Positions 56,429 through 64,000 of a stretch of DNA of 64,000 nucleotides are shown here, in pieces. How positions within the stretch are numbered: position 1 is the stretch's first letter; every line of letters begins with the position of its first letter. This stretch comes from Aneurinibacillus aneurinilyticus ATCC 12856 (GTDB lineage Bacteria; Bacillota; Bacilli; Aneurinibacillales; Aneurinibacillaceae): positions 23,094 to 87,093 of the forward strand of contig NZ_KE952845.1 of assembly GCF_000466385.1 (NCBI RefSeq), read 5' to 3'. The position numbers and the translations under genes were made by a program. Below the pieces are notes generated by a model. That model was not told where the DNA came from. It did no database searches and was given only the letters and a program-made list of their open reading frames with translations.

Positions 56429-57688
56429 GTGAAGATTTTGAAGAATTTGACGGTACAAGTCGTTATCGCCATTATCATTGGTATTATCGTCGGATCGGTC
56501 TGGCCAGATGTCGGCAAAGAGATGAAAGTGGTCGGAGAAACGTTCATCAATATGATCAAAATGGTTATCGCGCCCATTATTTTCCTTACTATTGTTCTTG
56601 GCATCGCCAGCATGGGTGATATGAAGAAAGTGGGACGAGTTGGCGGCAAGGCTCTTATTTATTTCGAAGTTGTTACGACCTTTGCTCTTGTTATCGGTAT
56701 CATCGTAGCCAACATTACAAAACCGGGAGCAGGGCTTGACCCGGCGAAGCTGAAGAGCGGAGATATAACCAAGTACGCCGAGAGCGCAAAAGAGATGGAT
56801 TGGGTAGAGTTCTTCACCCATATTGTTCCATCCAACATGTTTGAAGCGTTCGCTAAAGGCGACATTCTGCAAATTTTATTCTTCTCGGTCCTGTTCGGTC
56901 TCGGTTTGACTGCAATGGGGAAAACAGGAAAGCCTGTTATCGATTTCTTCGAGAAATTATCTACGATTTTCTTCAACATTCTTGGCATCGTTATGAAGCT
57001 TGCGCCAATCGGTGCGTTTGGCGGTATGGCATTTACTATTGGAAAGTATGGCATTGGAACATTGCAGCAGCTTAGTATGCTGATGATAACGGTATATACC
57101 ACGATGTTCTGCTTCGTATTTATCGTATTAAATATTATTGCTAAGATGTATGGTTTTAGCTTATGGAATTATCTCAAGTTTATTAAAGAAGAGCTGTTAA
57201 TTGTACTGGGAACTTCTTCGTCCGAATCTGTGCTACCACGCATGATGGATAAAATGGAGAAGTTTGGCTGCTCCAAGCCGGTTGTCGGTCTCGTAATTCC
57301 CACAGGATATTCGTTCAACCTGGATGGGACAACCATCTATCTGTCAATGGCAACCATCTTTCTGGCACAGGTATTCCATGTTGATTTGAGCATCACGCAG
57401 CAACTAACAATTATTGCGATTTTGATGCTCACATCGAAGGGGGCAGCAGCGGTTACTGGCGGCGGATTCATCGTGCTTGCTTCTACCCTGACGGCTATGC
57501 AGGTTATTCCGGTAGAAGGATTAGGGCTTCTCATCGGCGTCGATCGTTTTATGTCGGAAGCTCGTGCTATTGTAAACTTAATTGGAAATGGTGTGGCAAC
57601 CATTGTTGTGGCAAAGAGCGAGAACGAGTTCGATGAGGCGAAACAGCAGCAGGCAATACAGGAATTGAACCAAAAAATGAGCGCATAA
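56429..57688 (+). CDS. dctP: C4-dicarboxylate/proton symporter DctP (DctA-type)
   Basis: A 419-residue carrier of the dicarboxylate/amino acid:cation symporter family. It has eight membrane segments plus hairpins, with '[20 protein letters not shown]', '[17 protein letters not shown]', '[20 protein letters not shown]', '[20 protein letters not shown]' and '[18 protein letters not shown]'. These fit DctA-type succinate/fumarate/malate carriers. The GTG start follows AAAGGGGAG. The B. subtilis counterpart is DctP (YdbH). Confidence 0.94.
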   Translation: MKILKNLTVQVVIAIIIGIIVGSVWPDVGKEMKVVGETFINMIKMVIAPIIFLTIVLGIASMGDMKKVGRVGGKALIYFEVVTTFALVIGIIVANITKPGAGLDPAKLKSGDITKYAESAKEMDWVEFFTHIVPSNMFEAFAKGDILQILFFSVLFGLGLTAMGKTGKPVIDFFEKLSTIFFNILGIVMKLAPIGAFGGMAFTIGKYGIGTLQQLSMLMITVYTTMFCFVFIVLNIIAKMYGFSLWNYLKFIKEELLIVLGTSSSESVLPRMMDKMEKFGCSKPVVGLVIPTGYSFNLDGTTIYLSMATIFLAQVFHVDLSITQQLTIIAILMLTSKGAAAVTGGGFIVLASTLTAMQVIPVEGLGLLIGVDRFMSEARAIVNLIGNGVATIVVAKSENEFDEAKQQQAIQELNQKMSA

Positions 57689-57706
57689 AGCGTACAGGAA
57701 GAAGAG

Positions 57707-57736
57707 AAAGCGCCAGCTATCAGCAGGCGCTTTTTT
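57707..57736 (+). terminator. Terminator after dctP
   Basis: AAAGCGCC pairs with GGCGCTTT, followed by more T. Confidence 0.8.
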
Positions 57737-57737
57737 A

Positions 57738-57800
57738 TGTGGAGCGTATGGTACGGCGGACGAAACAAACCGACAATGCCTGCGAGCTTTTATTATATGG
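57738..57800. repeat. Possible dispersed repeat family 1, degenerate copy D
   Basis: The right-edge pattern AATGCCTGCGAGCTTTTATTA (57776 on) resembles the CATGCCCGCGAGTTTTTCTTA edge of copy A with several mismatches. Weak on its own; listed because position (right after a terminator, about 60 bp before a start codon) matches the other copies. Confidence 0.35.
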
Positions 57801-57860
57801 AGCATGTATAAAGTATGCTATGATACGAATACAAAAGAATGCAGAATAAGGTGAGAGGAC

Positions 57861-58940
57861 ATGAAATCTCTAGGGCTATTGGTCGTATTTCTTTTCGTTG
57901 GCCTATCGCTTTCTATAGCTATCGGTTTTGGTTTTGGCGTGGAGACGCCTGTGCGCTACGACGCAGAGCAGGAAGGATTGGATCAGAAAGTAACCATCCG
58001 ATTTAGCCATGTAGTCGCGGAAAATACGCCGAAAGGGCTGGCGGTTGCCAAATTTGCTAAGCTGGTACGTGAGAAAACGAACGGGATGGTTGAAATCCGC
58101 GTTTATCCGAATGCGACGCTATTTGATGATGAAAATGAATTTAATGCTCTACAATCGGGCAAAGTGGAAATGATAGCGCCTGCTACATCCAAGATCTCTT
58201 CACGATATCCCGCATGGATGATTATGGACTTGCCCTATGCATTTGAAAATGAAAAAGAAGTCAATGAAGCGATGGATGGCCGATTGGGTGAATTGTTATT
58301 CGAGGCCATTAATGATGCCAATGTCAAAGGTCTTGCTTTGTGGGACAACGGTTTTAAACAGATGACAGCAAATCGGCCTGTCGTGCAGACGGATGATCTT
58401 AAAAATCAAAATTTCCGTATTATGCAAGGTCCCGTTCTGCATGCGCAGTTCAAAAGATTAGGGGCCAAGCCGGAGAGTCACTCGTTCAACGATTTATACC
58501 GGCAGCTGCAAAGCGGTGTTGTACAGGGACAAGAGAATACATTATCTAACATATACAGCAAACGCTTATATCAGGTGCAAAAATATATGACGATTAGTAA
58601 TCATGGCTATCTGGGGTATATTGTATTAATAAATAAAGCAACATGCGATAGGCTAACCGGTACTCAACAGAAGGCGATTGAGTCGGCGATGGAAGAAACA
58701 ACAGCCTGGATACGCGAATACGCAAAAAAAATGAATGACCAGGCGTTGGCTGAAATGAAGGAAGAACACCTAATTGCTATCCACATGCAAACAAATGAGG
58801 AAAAGGAAGCATGGAAAAAACAGCTTGGGCCTGTCTATTATCAATTTAAAGATGTAATCGGCGAACCGGTTATCGAGGAGTGGCAGCGGCTGATAGTCCG
58901 GCAGCGCTCTCCTCATAAAGGTCCCTATGGTTACGAATGA
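57861..58940 (+). CDS. dctB: DctB, TRAP-type dicarboxylate-binding protein
   Basis: A 359-residue exported binding protein of the TRAP DctP/YiaO family. An N-terminal membrane/signal segment (about 3-25, without lipobox Cys) is followed by 'VTIRFSHVVAENTPKGLAVA', 'GMVEIRVYPNATLFDDENE', 'ALQSGKVEMIAPATSKIS' and 'FRIMQGPVLHAQFKRLGA'. No TRAP permease genes are present. In B. subtilis DctB acts as a co-sensor needed for DctS-DctR signalling, and the same role is likely here. Confidence 0.92.
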   Translation: MKSLGLLVVFLFVGLSLSIAIGFGFGVETPVRYDAEQEGLDQKVTIRFSHVVAENTPKGLAVAKFAKLVREKTNGMVEIRVYPNATLFDDENEFNALQSGKVEMIAPATSKISSRYPAWMIMDLPYAFENEKEVNEAMDGRLGELLFEAINDANVKGLALWDNGFKQMTANRPVVQTDDLKNQNFRIMQGPVLHAQFKRLGAKPESHSFNDLYRQLQSGVVQGQENTLSNIYSKRLYQVQKYMTISNHGYLGYIVLINKATCDRLTGTQQKAIESAMEETTAWIREYAKKMNDQALAEMKEEHLIAIHMQTNEEKEAWKKQLGPVYYQFKDVIGEPVIEEWQRLIVRQRSPHKGPYGYE

Positions 58941-59021
58941 ATGTTATGAAAAAAGTGGTAAAAGACAGTCATAGTGCGATAAACTTGAAAAAAAGGATGT
59001 TTTTGCGAGGAGGAATGTTTC

Positions 59022-59471
59022 ATGGCAAAGGAGGTTTCTGCAGGAGGCGTTGTATATCGGAGAACGAAGGATAATCGGATTGAACTTATGATTATTGAGG
59101 ATCGCTATTTGAAGGCGTCCCTGCCCAAGGGGAAACGGGAAAAAGGGGAGACGATGGAAGAGACAGCACTCAGGGAGATTCGCGAAGAAACTGGAATTGA
59201 GGGCAAGGTAGTTCAGCCCTTGGAAACGATTTATTATAATTATTACAATCCAAAATTCGGCGCTGTAAAAAAAGAAGTGCACTATTATTTAGTGGAAGCA
59301 ATGGCAGGCACACTTGTTCCGCAATTGGAAGAAATTCACACTGTGGCCTGGATGTCGCCAGAGGCAGCCTGGGAGAAACAGGCGAAGAATGGGTACCAGA
59401 ATAACATTTCTGTCCTGTCCAAAGCATATGAACTGCTCGGGCTGGATCATCGAAAGGAGAAAACATCATGA
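59022..59471 (+). CDS. NUDIX hydrolase
   Basis: A 149-residue NUDIX enzyme. The Nudix box is complete: G-x5-E-x7-REIREETGI within '[18 protein letters not shown]'. The N-terminal '[20 protein letters not shown]' resembles diadenosine-polyphosphate or (di)nucleotide hydrolases. The exact substrate cannot be read from the sequence. It overlaps the deoC start by 4 bp, suggesting co-translation and perhaps a nucleotide-salvage role. Confidence 0.92.
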   Translation: MAKEVSAGGVVYRRTKDNRIELMIIEDRYLKASLPKGKREKGETMEETALREIREETGIEGKVVQPLETIYYNYYNPKFGAVKKEVHYYLVEAMAGTLVPQLEEIHTVAWMSPEAAWEKQAKNGYQNNISVLSKAYELLGLDHRKEKTS

Positions 59472-60148
59472 CAGACGCGAACAAGCCGCTGGCAACGTAT
59501 ATTGATCACACCTTGCTAAAACCGGAAACGACAGCAGAGATGATCGATAAGCTGTGCCGGGAGGCGAAAGAAAATGAATTCTTCGCTGTATGTGTTAACC
59601 CATACTGGGTTGGACGGTCGAAACGAAATCTCCAAGGCAGTCAGGTAAAGGTTGCCACTGTTATTGGTTTTCCTCTCGGTGCGAATACTGCTGAAGTGAA
59701 AGCGTTCGAAGCGACGAAAGCAATCGAAGATGGAGCCGATGAGTTGGATATGGTGATCAACATTGGGGCGCTGAAATCGGGAGACGATGGGACAGTATTG
59801 CAGGATATCGCAGCGGTCGTGGCAGTCGCGGAAAATCGTGCACGCGTGAAAGTGATTATTGAGACTGGCCTGTTAACGAATGAGGAGAAGGAAAGAGCTT
59901 GCCGTCTAAGCAAAGAGGCAGGCGCACATTTTGTGAAGACTTCCACCGGATTCGGAGCAGGAGGTGCCACGGTGGAAGATGTCAAGCTGATGCGTGAAGC
60001 CGTCGGAACGGAGCTGGGCGTAAAAGCATCAGGCGGCGTTCGGACACGTGAAGACGCAGATGCGATGATTACAGCGGGTGCCACACGTATTGGTACCAGT
60101 GGTGGCGTTACGATTGTACAGGGTGGAACGAACACAGAACAATATTAA
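59468..60148 (+). CDS. deoC: Deoxyribose-phosphate aldolase
   Basis: A 226-residue class I aldolase splitting 2-deoxyribose 5-phosphate to acetaldehyde and glyceraldehyde 3-phosphate. Active-site elements: 'IDHTLLKPE', 'CVNPYWV', '[10 protein letters not shown]', '[16 protein letters not shown]', Schiff-base K157 in 'HFVKTSTGF', and '[13 protein letters not shown]' with the second lysine. It is coupled to the NUDIX gene, and a strong terminator follows. Confidence 0.97.
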   Translation: MTDANKPLATYIDHTLLKPETTAEMIDKLCREAKENEFFAVCVNPYWVGRSKRNLQGSQVKVATVIGFPLGANTAEVKAFEATKAIEDGADELDMVINIGALKSGDDGTVLQDIAAVVAVAENRARVKVIIETGLLTNEEKERACRLSKEAGAHFVKTSTGFGAGGATVEDVKLMREAVGTELGVKASGGVRTREDADAMITAGATRIGTSGGVTIVQGGTNTEQY

Positions 60149-60165
60149 CTCACTTACTGGCAGCA

Positions 60166-60209
60166 ACAGGCATATGACCGAAGCAGCATGGTCATATGCC
60201 TGTTTTTTT
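60166..60209 (+). terminator. Terminator after deoC
   Basis: ACAGGCATATGACC pairs with GGTCATATGCCTGT over 14 bp, followed by seven T. Confidence 0.9.
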
Positions 60210-60214
60210 ATGGA

Positions 60215-60268
60215 TAAGAAGGGGACATTTTACTTCTATGTGGAGGCCATGCTCGGGAGTCTTTCTTA
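60215..60268. repeat. Possible dispersed repeat family 1, degenerate copy E
   Basis: GGAGGCCATGCTCGGGAGTC followed by TTTCTTA (60242-60268) resembles the right edge of copies A-C. Its last bases coincide with the yqeW stop codon on the minus strand. Confidence 0.4.
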
Positions 60269-61189
60269 TTTTCTAATACAATATTGGGCCGCTCGCGCGA
60301 GCCAGTGTGTAAACGGCAATGCCAGCAGAGAACAAATAACGTTGAACAAGGTTTGAGCATGCGCGATTTGAATCGCCGGATCGTTTGTCAGCCATGTAAC
60401 CGTTACTCCCAGCGGATAAATAAATGGCAGGAACAGCAGCACGCCCGCAACATTCAATACGACATGAACCCATGCAACCTGCTTTGCCTCTGCATTTCCA
60501 CCGATTGCTGCCATTACAGCGGTGACGCATGTTCCGACATTGCTGCCAAGAACAATTGCAATACCCATCCCGAGCGTCAGGATATTCTCATTCATAAATC
60601 CCATTGTCATGGCTGTTACCGCTGAACTGCTGTGCAGCAGCGCCGTGAACGCCGCGCCGAGAAAAATCCCATTAAAGTAGCTGCTGTCGGGGCTGGCAAG
60701 CGATGATAAAAAGAAAGAGGTATGCTGCAAAGGCTCGGCTGCCGTCTGCATCATCTGAATGCCAAGAAATACGCATCCGAAGCCGCACAGAGACATCCCG
60801 ATTGCTTTTATTATTTGTGAACGCATCCATAGTACGGAACAGCCTATAAGAAACATCGGCAACGCCAACTTTTGCGGATTTAGTGCAATTAATTGGGTAG
60901 TAAATGTTGTCCCAACATTTGTGCCAAGAATAATGCCTATCGTCTGTGGAAATGACAACAATCTTGCGTTTGCAAGCCCAATTGTTACGACTGATACTGC
61001 ACTGCTGCTCTGAACGATCATCGTCACCAGCGTACCTGTAATCATGCCGCGTGTCGGGGTTTTCGTAAAGCGCACAAGCCAGCGATGAAGATTATTGCCC
61101 GCCAGCGCAAATAAGCCAAGGCGCATCAAATGCATTCCGCCCAAAAACAAACCAAGCCCTATTAGAAGGGGAAGCGCCAGACTAGTCAT
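60266..61189 (-). CDS. yqeW: Na/Pi-cotransporter family protein YqeW
   Basis: A 307-residue membrane protein of the Na+/phosphate cotransporter II (NptA) family. Two inverted repeats carry the signature 'QSSSA' and 'HSSSA' motifs ('TMIVQSSSAVSVVTIGLANA', 'TALLHSSSAVTAMTMGFMNE') with 'GIILGTNVGTTFT' and 'AIVLGSNVGTCVTAV'. The ATG at 61189 has AGAGGAGAC upstream. B. subtilis has yqeW in the same region, after yqeV (mtaB). Phosphate transport is the family expectation, not shown. Confidence 0.9.
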   Translation of the reverse strand: MTSLALPLLIGLGLFLGGMHLMRLGLFALAGNNLHRWLVRFTKTPTRGMITGTLVTMIVQSSSAVSVVTIGLANARLLSFPQTIGIILGTNVGTTFTTQLIALNPQKLALPMFLIGCSVLWMRSQIIKAIGMSLCGFGCVFLGIQMMQTAAEPLQHTSFFLSSLASPDSSYFNGIFLGAAFTALLHSSSAVTAMTMGFMNENILTLGMGIAIVLGSNVGTCVTAVMAAIGGNAEAKQVAWVHVVLNVAGVLLFLPFIYPLGVTVTWLTNDPAIQIAHAQTLFNVICSLLALPFTHWLARAAQYCIRK

Positions 61190-61263
61190 TTGTTTGTCTC
61201 CTCTCATGCATGTCTACCTCACATATGTATGCAAAGCAAAAGACAGGCATGACAGGCCTAGGC

Positions 61264-61294
61264 AAAATGAAAGGCAGATCCTGAGGGGATCTGC
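61264..61294 (-). terminator. Terminator of the Pro-rich protein gene
   Basis: On the minus strand GCAGATCC pairs with GGATCTGC, followed by CTTTCATTTT. Confidence 0.7.
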
Positions 61295-61305
61295 TTCGAA
61301 ATTTA

Positions 61306-61698
61306 CTATGCTGTACAAATGAAATAAGCGATGCGTCGTGTGTCCAATCCGCCGAGCGTATAGCCGAAGAACGGAATATGCCGGAAAAACGTAACTGTTT
61401 GCTGCCGCACAGAGAACGGCCAAATCCAGAATTGATCACCATTCGACAGCCATACATACGTCCAGCGGAAGAGGCACAATCGCAGGCTTCCCGGAGCGAT
61501 TGCTAGGGTGCTGTAGGCCTGGCTTTGCTGTGGAATGTAAGTAGGTGGTAGGGTAGGCGGCTGCATTGGAGGTTGACCGGGTCCACCGGGCGGCTGTGTT
61601 GGAGGTTGAGGAGGGAAGCCGCCACCGGGAAATCCTGGAATACCCGGCAGGTTTTGAGGAAATGAAAATTGCCTCTCTTCTTTATAAAATCTACTCAT
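61306..61698 (-). CDS. Small Pro/Gly-rich protein with an aromatic C-terminal domain
   Basis: A 130-residue protein starting at ATG 61698 behind AAGGAAGGTG. After a short start comes a Pro/Gly stretch of collagen-like composition (about 12-60, 'PGIPGFPGGGFPPQPPTQPP'). It is followed by an aromatic domain rich in Trp, Phe and Tyr ('RLCLFRWTYVWLSNGDQFWI', 'FFRHIPFFGYTLGGLDTRRI') with a single Cys pair in the whole protein. I recall similar short proteins in other spore formers, without known function; a spore-surface role is a guess. Divergent from the next gene. Confidence 0.7.
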   Translation of the reverse strand: MSRFYKEERQFSFPQNLPGIPGFPGGGFPPQPPTQPPGGPGQPPMQPPTLPPTYIPQQSQAYSTLAIAPGSLRLCLFRWTYVWLSNGDQFWIWPFSVRQQTVTFFRHIPFFGYTLGGLDTRRIAYFICTA

Positions 61699-61809
61699 TG
61701 TAACACCTTCCTTTCCGTATAGACTATTCACAAATCGGGCAGATTGCGTATAAAATAGGCACAAGCCTGCTATGGCTATGGCAAAAGAACAAGCGAAAGG
61801 GTGAACGGA

Positions 61810-62055
61810 ATGGAAGCAAAAACGAATGGATGCAGCATTGACCATTCTCTAGAAGATGTACGCAAGAAGCTCGATGCCATTGAACCTTATCTGCCGGCAA
61901 GCATCTCTCAAGGCCTGCCGGGATATATGGAGCAGGAACGGACACAGGACGAGCTTAATCATGTATTCCATTTATTGAAGAAGTATGACCTGGCAGATGA
62001 TGAAGAACAAGCGCGCCGCAATGAAGAATTCAGAAAGCTATTGCAGCACATCTAG
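61810..62055 (+). CDS. Small helical cytoplasmic protein of unknown function
   Basis: An 81-residue acidic protein. ATG 61810 is 7 bp behind AAAGGGTGA. It has predicted helices throughout ('SLEDVRKKLDAIEPYLP', 'QDELNHVFHLLKKYDLADDE', 'RRNEEFRKLL') and no membrane segment. I do not recognise a family. It is divergent from the Pro-rich protein gene, with 111 bp between the starts, and ends at a terminator. Confidence 0.7.
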   Translation: MEAKTNGCSIDHSLEDVRKKLDAIEPYLPASISQGLPGYMEQERTQDELNHVFHLLKKYDLADDEEQARRNEEFRKLLQHI

Positions 62056-62066
62056 ATGAAAGACAG

Positions 62067-62105
62067 AATACCCTCCGCTTTTGGATGAGCGCAGGGTATT
62101 TTTAA
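62067..62105 (+). terminator. Terminator after the 81-residue protein gene
   Basis: AATACCCT pairs with AGGGTATT with an inner CGC/GCG contact, then TTT. Confidence 0.75.
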
Positions 62106-62120
62106 ATGTAGCACTTTTTA

Positions 62121-62366
62121 TTGAAATGCGGCAGAAAAATCTTCTGCCCTACGAAAAATATAGCAGCTAAGGATAAAAATAAAGTAGAGATTAAAATCGG
62201 GGATCTTATAGCGGTAGTCAACGATAAAAAAGTGAAGCTGGATCAAGAAGCGTTTATGGTTAATAATCGTACGATGGTGCCGGTTCGTTTCGTAAGTGAA
62301 GCACTTGGTGCAGATGTACAATGGGATGCCAAAAACTTGACAATTCACATTACGACGAAAAAATAA
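62121..62366 (+). pseudogene. Fragment of a copper amine oxidase N-terminal-type (stalk) domain
   Basis: Up to 81 codons. Residues 22-79 ('VEIKIGDLIAVVNDKKVKL', 'MVNNRTMVPVRFVSEALGAD', 'VQWDAKNLTIHI') form a nearly complete Cu_amine_oxidN1-type domain, normally found in exported proteins of Bacillota. There is no signal peptide, no clear RBS before the ATG, and a terminator lies just upstream. It is most likely the 3' remnant of a larger exported-protein gene, though a short expressed protein cannot be excluded. Confidence 0.6.
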
Positions 62367-62495
62367 AGTAACAATATAAAAGGATAACACAGTGGACACT
62401 TGCCTGGCAGGTGTCCGTTTTTATATGTATTCTCGTTTTTCTTTTATAATTTTGGTAAGATTATGTGCATGAAAACAGAGAAAAGGATGGTTTCG

Positions 62496-63842
62496 ATGAT
62501 TGCACTACCAGAACGTTTTGTTGAACGAATGAAGCGAACGATGGGGGAGAAGGATACGGCAGCTTTTTTTGCGAGCTATCAGGAAAATGTAGCTCATGGT
62601 CTGCGTCTGAATCCTGGAAAAGTATCGCATGAATCAACTGCTCCGATGCCATTTTCCCTTACACCTGTGCCATGGTGTTCAACAGGGTTTTATTATACAG
62701 AAGAAGACAGGCCGGGCAAGCACCCGTATCATGCAGCAGGCGTGTATTATATACAGGAGCCGAGCGCAATGGCGGTCATCGAGGCGCTTATGCCTGAGCC
62801 AGGAGATAAGGTGCTGGATTTATGCGCAGCTCCAGGGGGCAAGTCAACGCATATCGCCGGATACCTGGGGAATGAAGGTCTGCTGGTAGCGAATGAAATC
62901 CACCCATCCCGTGTTAAGGCACTATCCGAGAATCTGGAGCGATGGGGAGCAAGGAATATTCTTGTAACTAATGAAACGCCGGGTCGTATGGCTGAACGCT
63001 TTCCTGCATTTTTTGATAAAATCGCGGTAGATGCACCCTGTTCGGGAGAAGGAATGTTTCGCAAGCTGCCGGAAGCTTGCGAGGATTGGTCGGAAGGAAA
63101 AGTGGCCCATTGTGCAGCAATGCAAAGTGATATTCTCGCAGACGCAGCAGCGATGCTAAAACCGGGCGGTGTTATCGTATATTCGACCTGTACGTTTGCC
63201 CAGGAGGAGAACGAGATGCAAATCGAGGGCTTTCTTGCGGCACATCCTGAATTTTCGCTTGAACAGATTGCGCAGGAAGCGTACTTCACGCCGGGTGAGC
63301 TACAGCATACCGTACGCCTATGGCCACACAAGCTGCGCGGGGAAGGGCACTTTCTCGCCCGGCTGCGCAAGCACACCGATGCTGTGGTAACAGAAGAGGT
63401 GCAAGAAGCGAAAATAAAGCCGATACCATCGGATGTGCGCAAGCTATTCGAATCGTTCTGCAAGGAAACGCTGACGTTCGTTCCAGAAGGAAATTATGTG
63501 CTCTTCGGTGATCAGCTGTATGTGCTTGCGGATGGGCTGCCGCGCTTGAATGGCCTGAAGATTACGCGGGTCGGCTGGCATCTCGGTAAGGTGAAAAAGG
63601 ACAGATTCGAGCCGTCACACGCGCTAGTGTTGGCGCTGAGGTTTGGAGAATGGAAGAGAAGCATAGATTTTGCGGCAGACAGCGAGGAAGTGCGTCGCTA
63701 CTTGCGGGGCGAGAGTCTGTTCGTAGATGCGACCGAGAAAGGCTGGATCGTCGTGACGGTGGACGGATATCCGCTTGGCTGGGGCAAGCTTGTACAGGGA
63801 CAATTGAAGAACCACTATCCCAAAGGATTGCGTTTGGTGTAG
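62496..63842 (+). CDS. 16S rRNA cytosine-C5 methyltransferase, RsmF/RsmB (NOL1/NOP2/Sun) family
   Basis: A 448-residue m5C RNA methyltransferase. ATG 62496 ('MIALPERFVERMKRTMG') is 9 bp behind AAAAGG; the longer reading crosses an unlikely hydrophobic stretch. The SAM site is 'VLDLCAAPGGKSTHIAGYLG'. Two catalytic cysteines are in 'VDAPCSGEGMFRK' and 'YSTCTFAQEENE'. The C-terminal part (about 300-445) matches the RsmF-type FKBP-like and PUA-like extension ('GWHLGKVKKDRFEPSHALVL', 'KGWIVVTVDGYPLGWGKL'). The target base is not readable from sequence. Confidence 0.93.
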   Translation: MIALPERFVERMKRTMGEKDTAAFFASYQENVAHGLRLNPGKVSHESTAPMPFSLTPVPWCSTGFYYTEEDRPGKHPYHAAGVYYIQEPSAMAVIEALMPEPGDKVLDLCAAPGGKSTHIAGYLGNEGLLVANEIHPSRVKALSENLERWGARNILVTNETPGRMAERFPAFFDKIAVDAPCSGEGMFRKLPEACEDWSEGKVAHCAAMQSDILADAAAMLKPGGVIVYSTCTFAQEENEMQIEGFLAAHPEFSLEQIAQEAYFTPGELQHTVRLWPHKLRGEGHFLARLRKHTDAVVTEEVQEAKIKPIPSDVRKLFESFCKETLTFVPEGNYVLFGDQLYVLADGLPRLNGLKITRVGWHLGKVKKDRFEPSHALVLALRFGEWKRSIDFAADSEEVRRYLRGESLFVDATEKGWIVVTVDGYPLGWGKLVQGQLKNHYPKGLRLV

Positions 63843-63858
63843 TGTGGTGAAACATGTA

Positions 63859-63892
63859 GGCTGAACCCCTTGATATATAAGGGGATTCAGCC
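63859..63892 (+). terminator. Weak hairpin after the RsmF-like gene
   Basis: GGCTGAACCCCTT and AAGGGGATTCAGCC form a 13-bp stem with one mismatch but lack a T run. The last 110 bases of the window show no gene. Confidence 0.45.
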
Positions 63893-64000
63893 TGTCAATA
63901 TTATATATAGTTATGTTCAGATACAAACCCTTTACCGAAAAAAGATAATTCTTTTTCCTTTGTTCGTTTTTAACAGCTTTCCGAAAGAAGTCCCCTTCCT

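Noticed and set aside
57861..58940. Component of a TRAP transporter
   Set aside because: No DctQ/DctM permease genes are present; the dctS-dctR-dctP context fits a co-sensor role as in B. subtilis DctB.

Overview
The window reads as chromosomal DNA of an endospore-forming, aerobic Bacillota of the Bacillales, most likely from the Aneurinibacillus/Brevibacillus side of Paenibacillaceae. The evidence is the spore genes (gpr, spoIIP, yqxA), the comE genes, T-box and S-box leaders, HrcA/CIRCE control, and a gene backbone from yqeG to yqeW in the same order as in Bacillus subtilis. The genus is an inference from gene content, not from a search.

Layout. 1-6.4 kb: 5' part of a tRNA hydroxylase gene (trhO, cut by the window edge), a DUF2621 gene, and a minus-strand block of a CstA-type transporter with its small partner and a LytS/LytTR two-component system. 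6.5-9.4 kb: pncB and a secreted SLH-domain protein. 9.6-15.3 kb: a self-contained module made of a binding-protein-type sensor kinase, a sigma-54 activator, a sigma-54 promoter, formimidoylglutamase and a GltS-type symporter. 15.5-20.8 kb: yqeG-yqeH-aroE-yhbY-nadD-yqeK-rsfS-yqeM. 20.8-23.8 kb: T-box-controlled leuS. 23.9-33.0 kb: the competence region (comER, comEA, comEB, comEC), broken up by an S-box-controlled metY, a possible duplicated MazG-like gene and an unknown gene. 33.2-35.1 kb: an ECF sigma factor and its zinc-finger anti-sigma factor. 35.4-44.2 kb: holA, rpsT, gpr, spoIIP, yqxA, an Xaa-Pro peptidase, lepA, hemW. 44.2-53.9 kb: hrcA, an archaeal-type (group III) chaperonin, grpE, dnaK, dnaJ, prmA, rsmE, mtaB. 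54.0-60.1 kb: dctS-dctR-dctP-dctB for C4-dicarboxylate sensing and uptake, then a NUDIX gene and deoC. 60.3-64.0 kb: yqeW, two small genes of unknown role, a domain remnant, and an rRNA cytosine methyltransferase.

How it fits together. Three sensor-regulator-transporter modules (LytTR/cstA, sigma-54/hutG-gltS, DctSR/dctP) point to an organism that scavenges organic acids and amino acids. In each, a candidate regulatory site can be seen in front of the transporter operon. The most unusual item is the thermosome-like chaperonin between hrcA and grpE, downstream of a perfect CIRCE operator, so it should be heat-inducible together with DnaK. Two families of short non-coding dispersed repeats also occur in intergenic regions. 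No rRNA, tRNA, CRISPR array, prophage or complete insertion sequence was seen.
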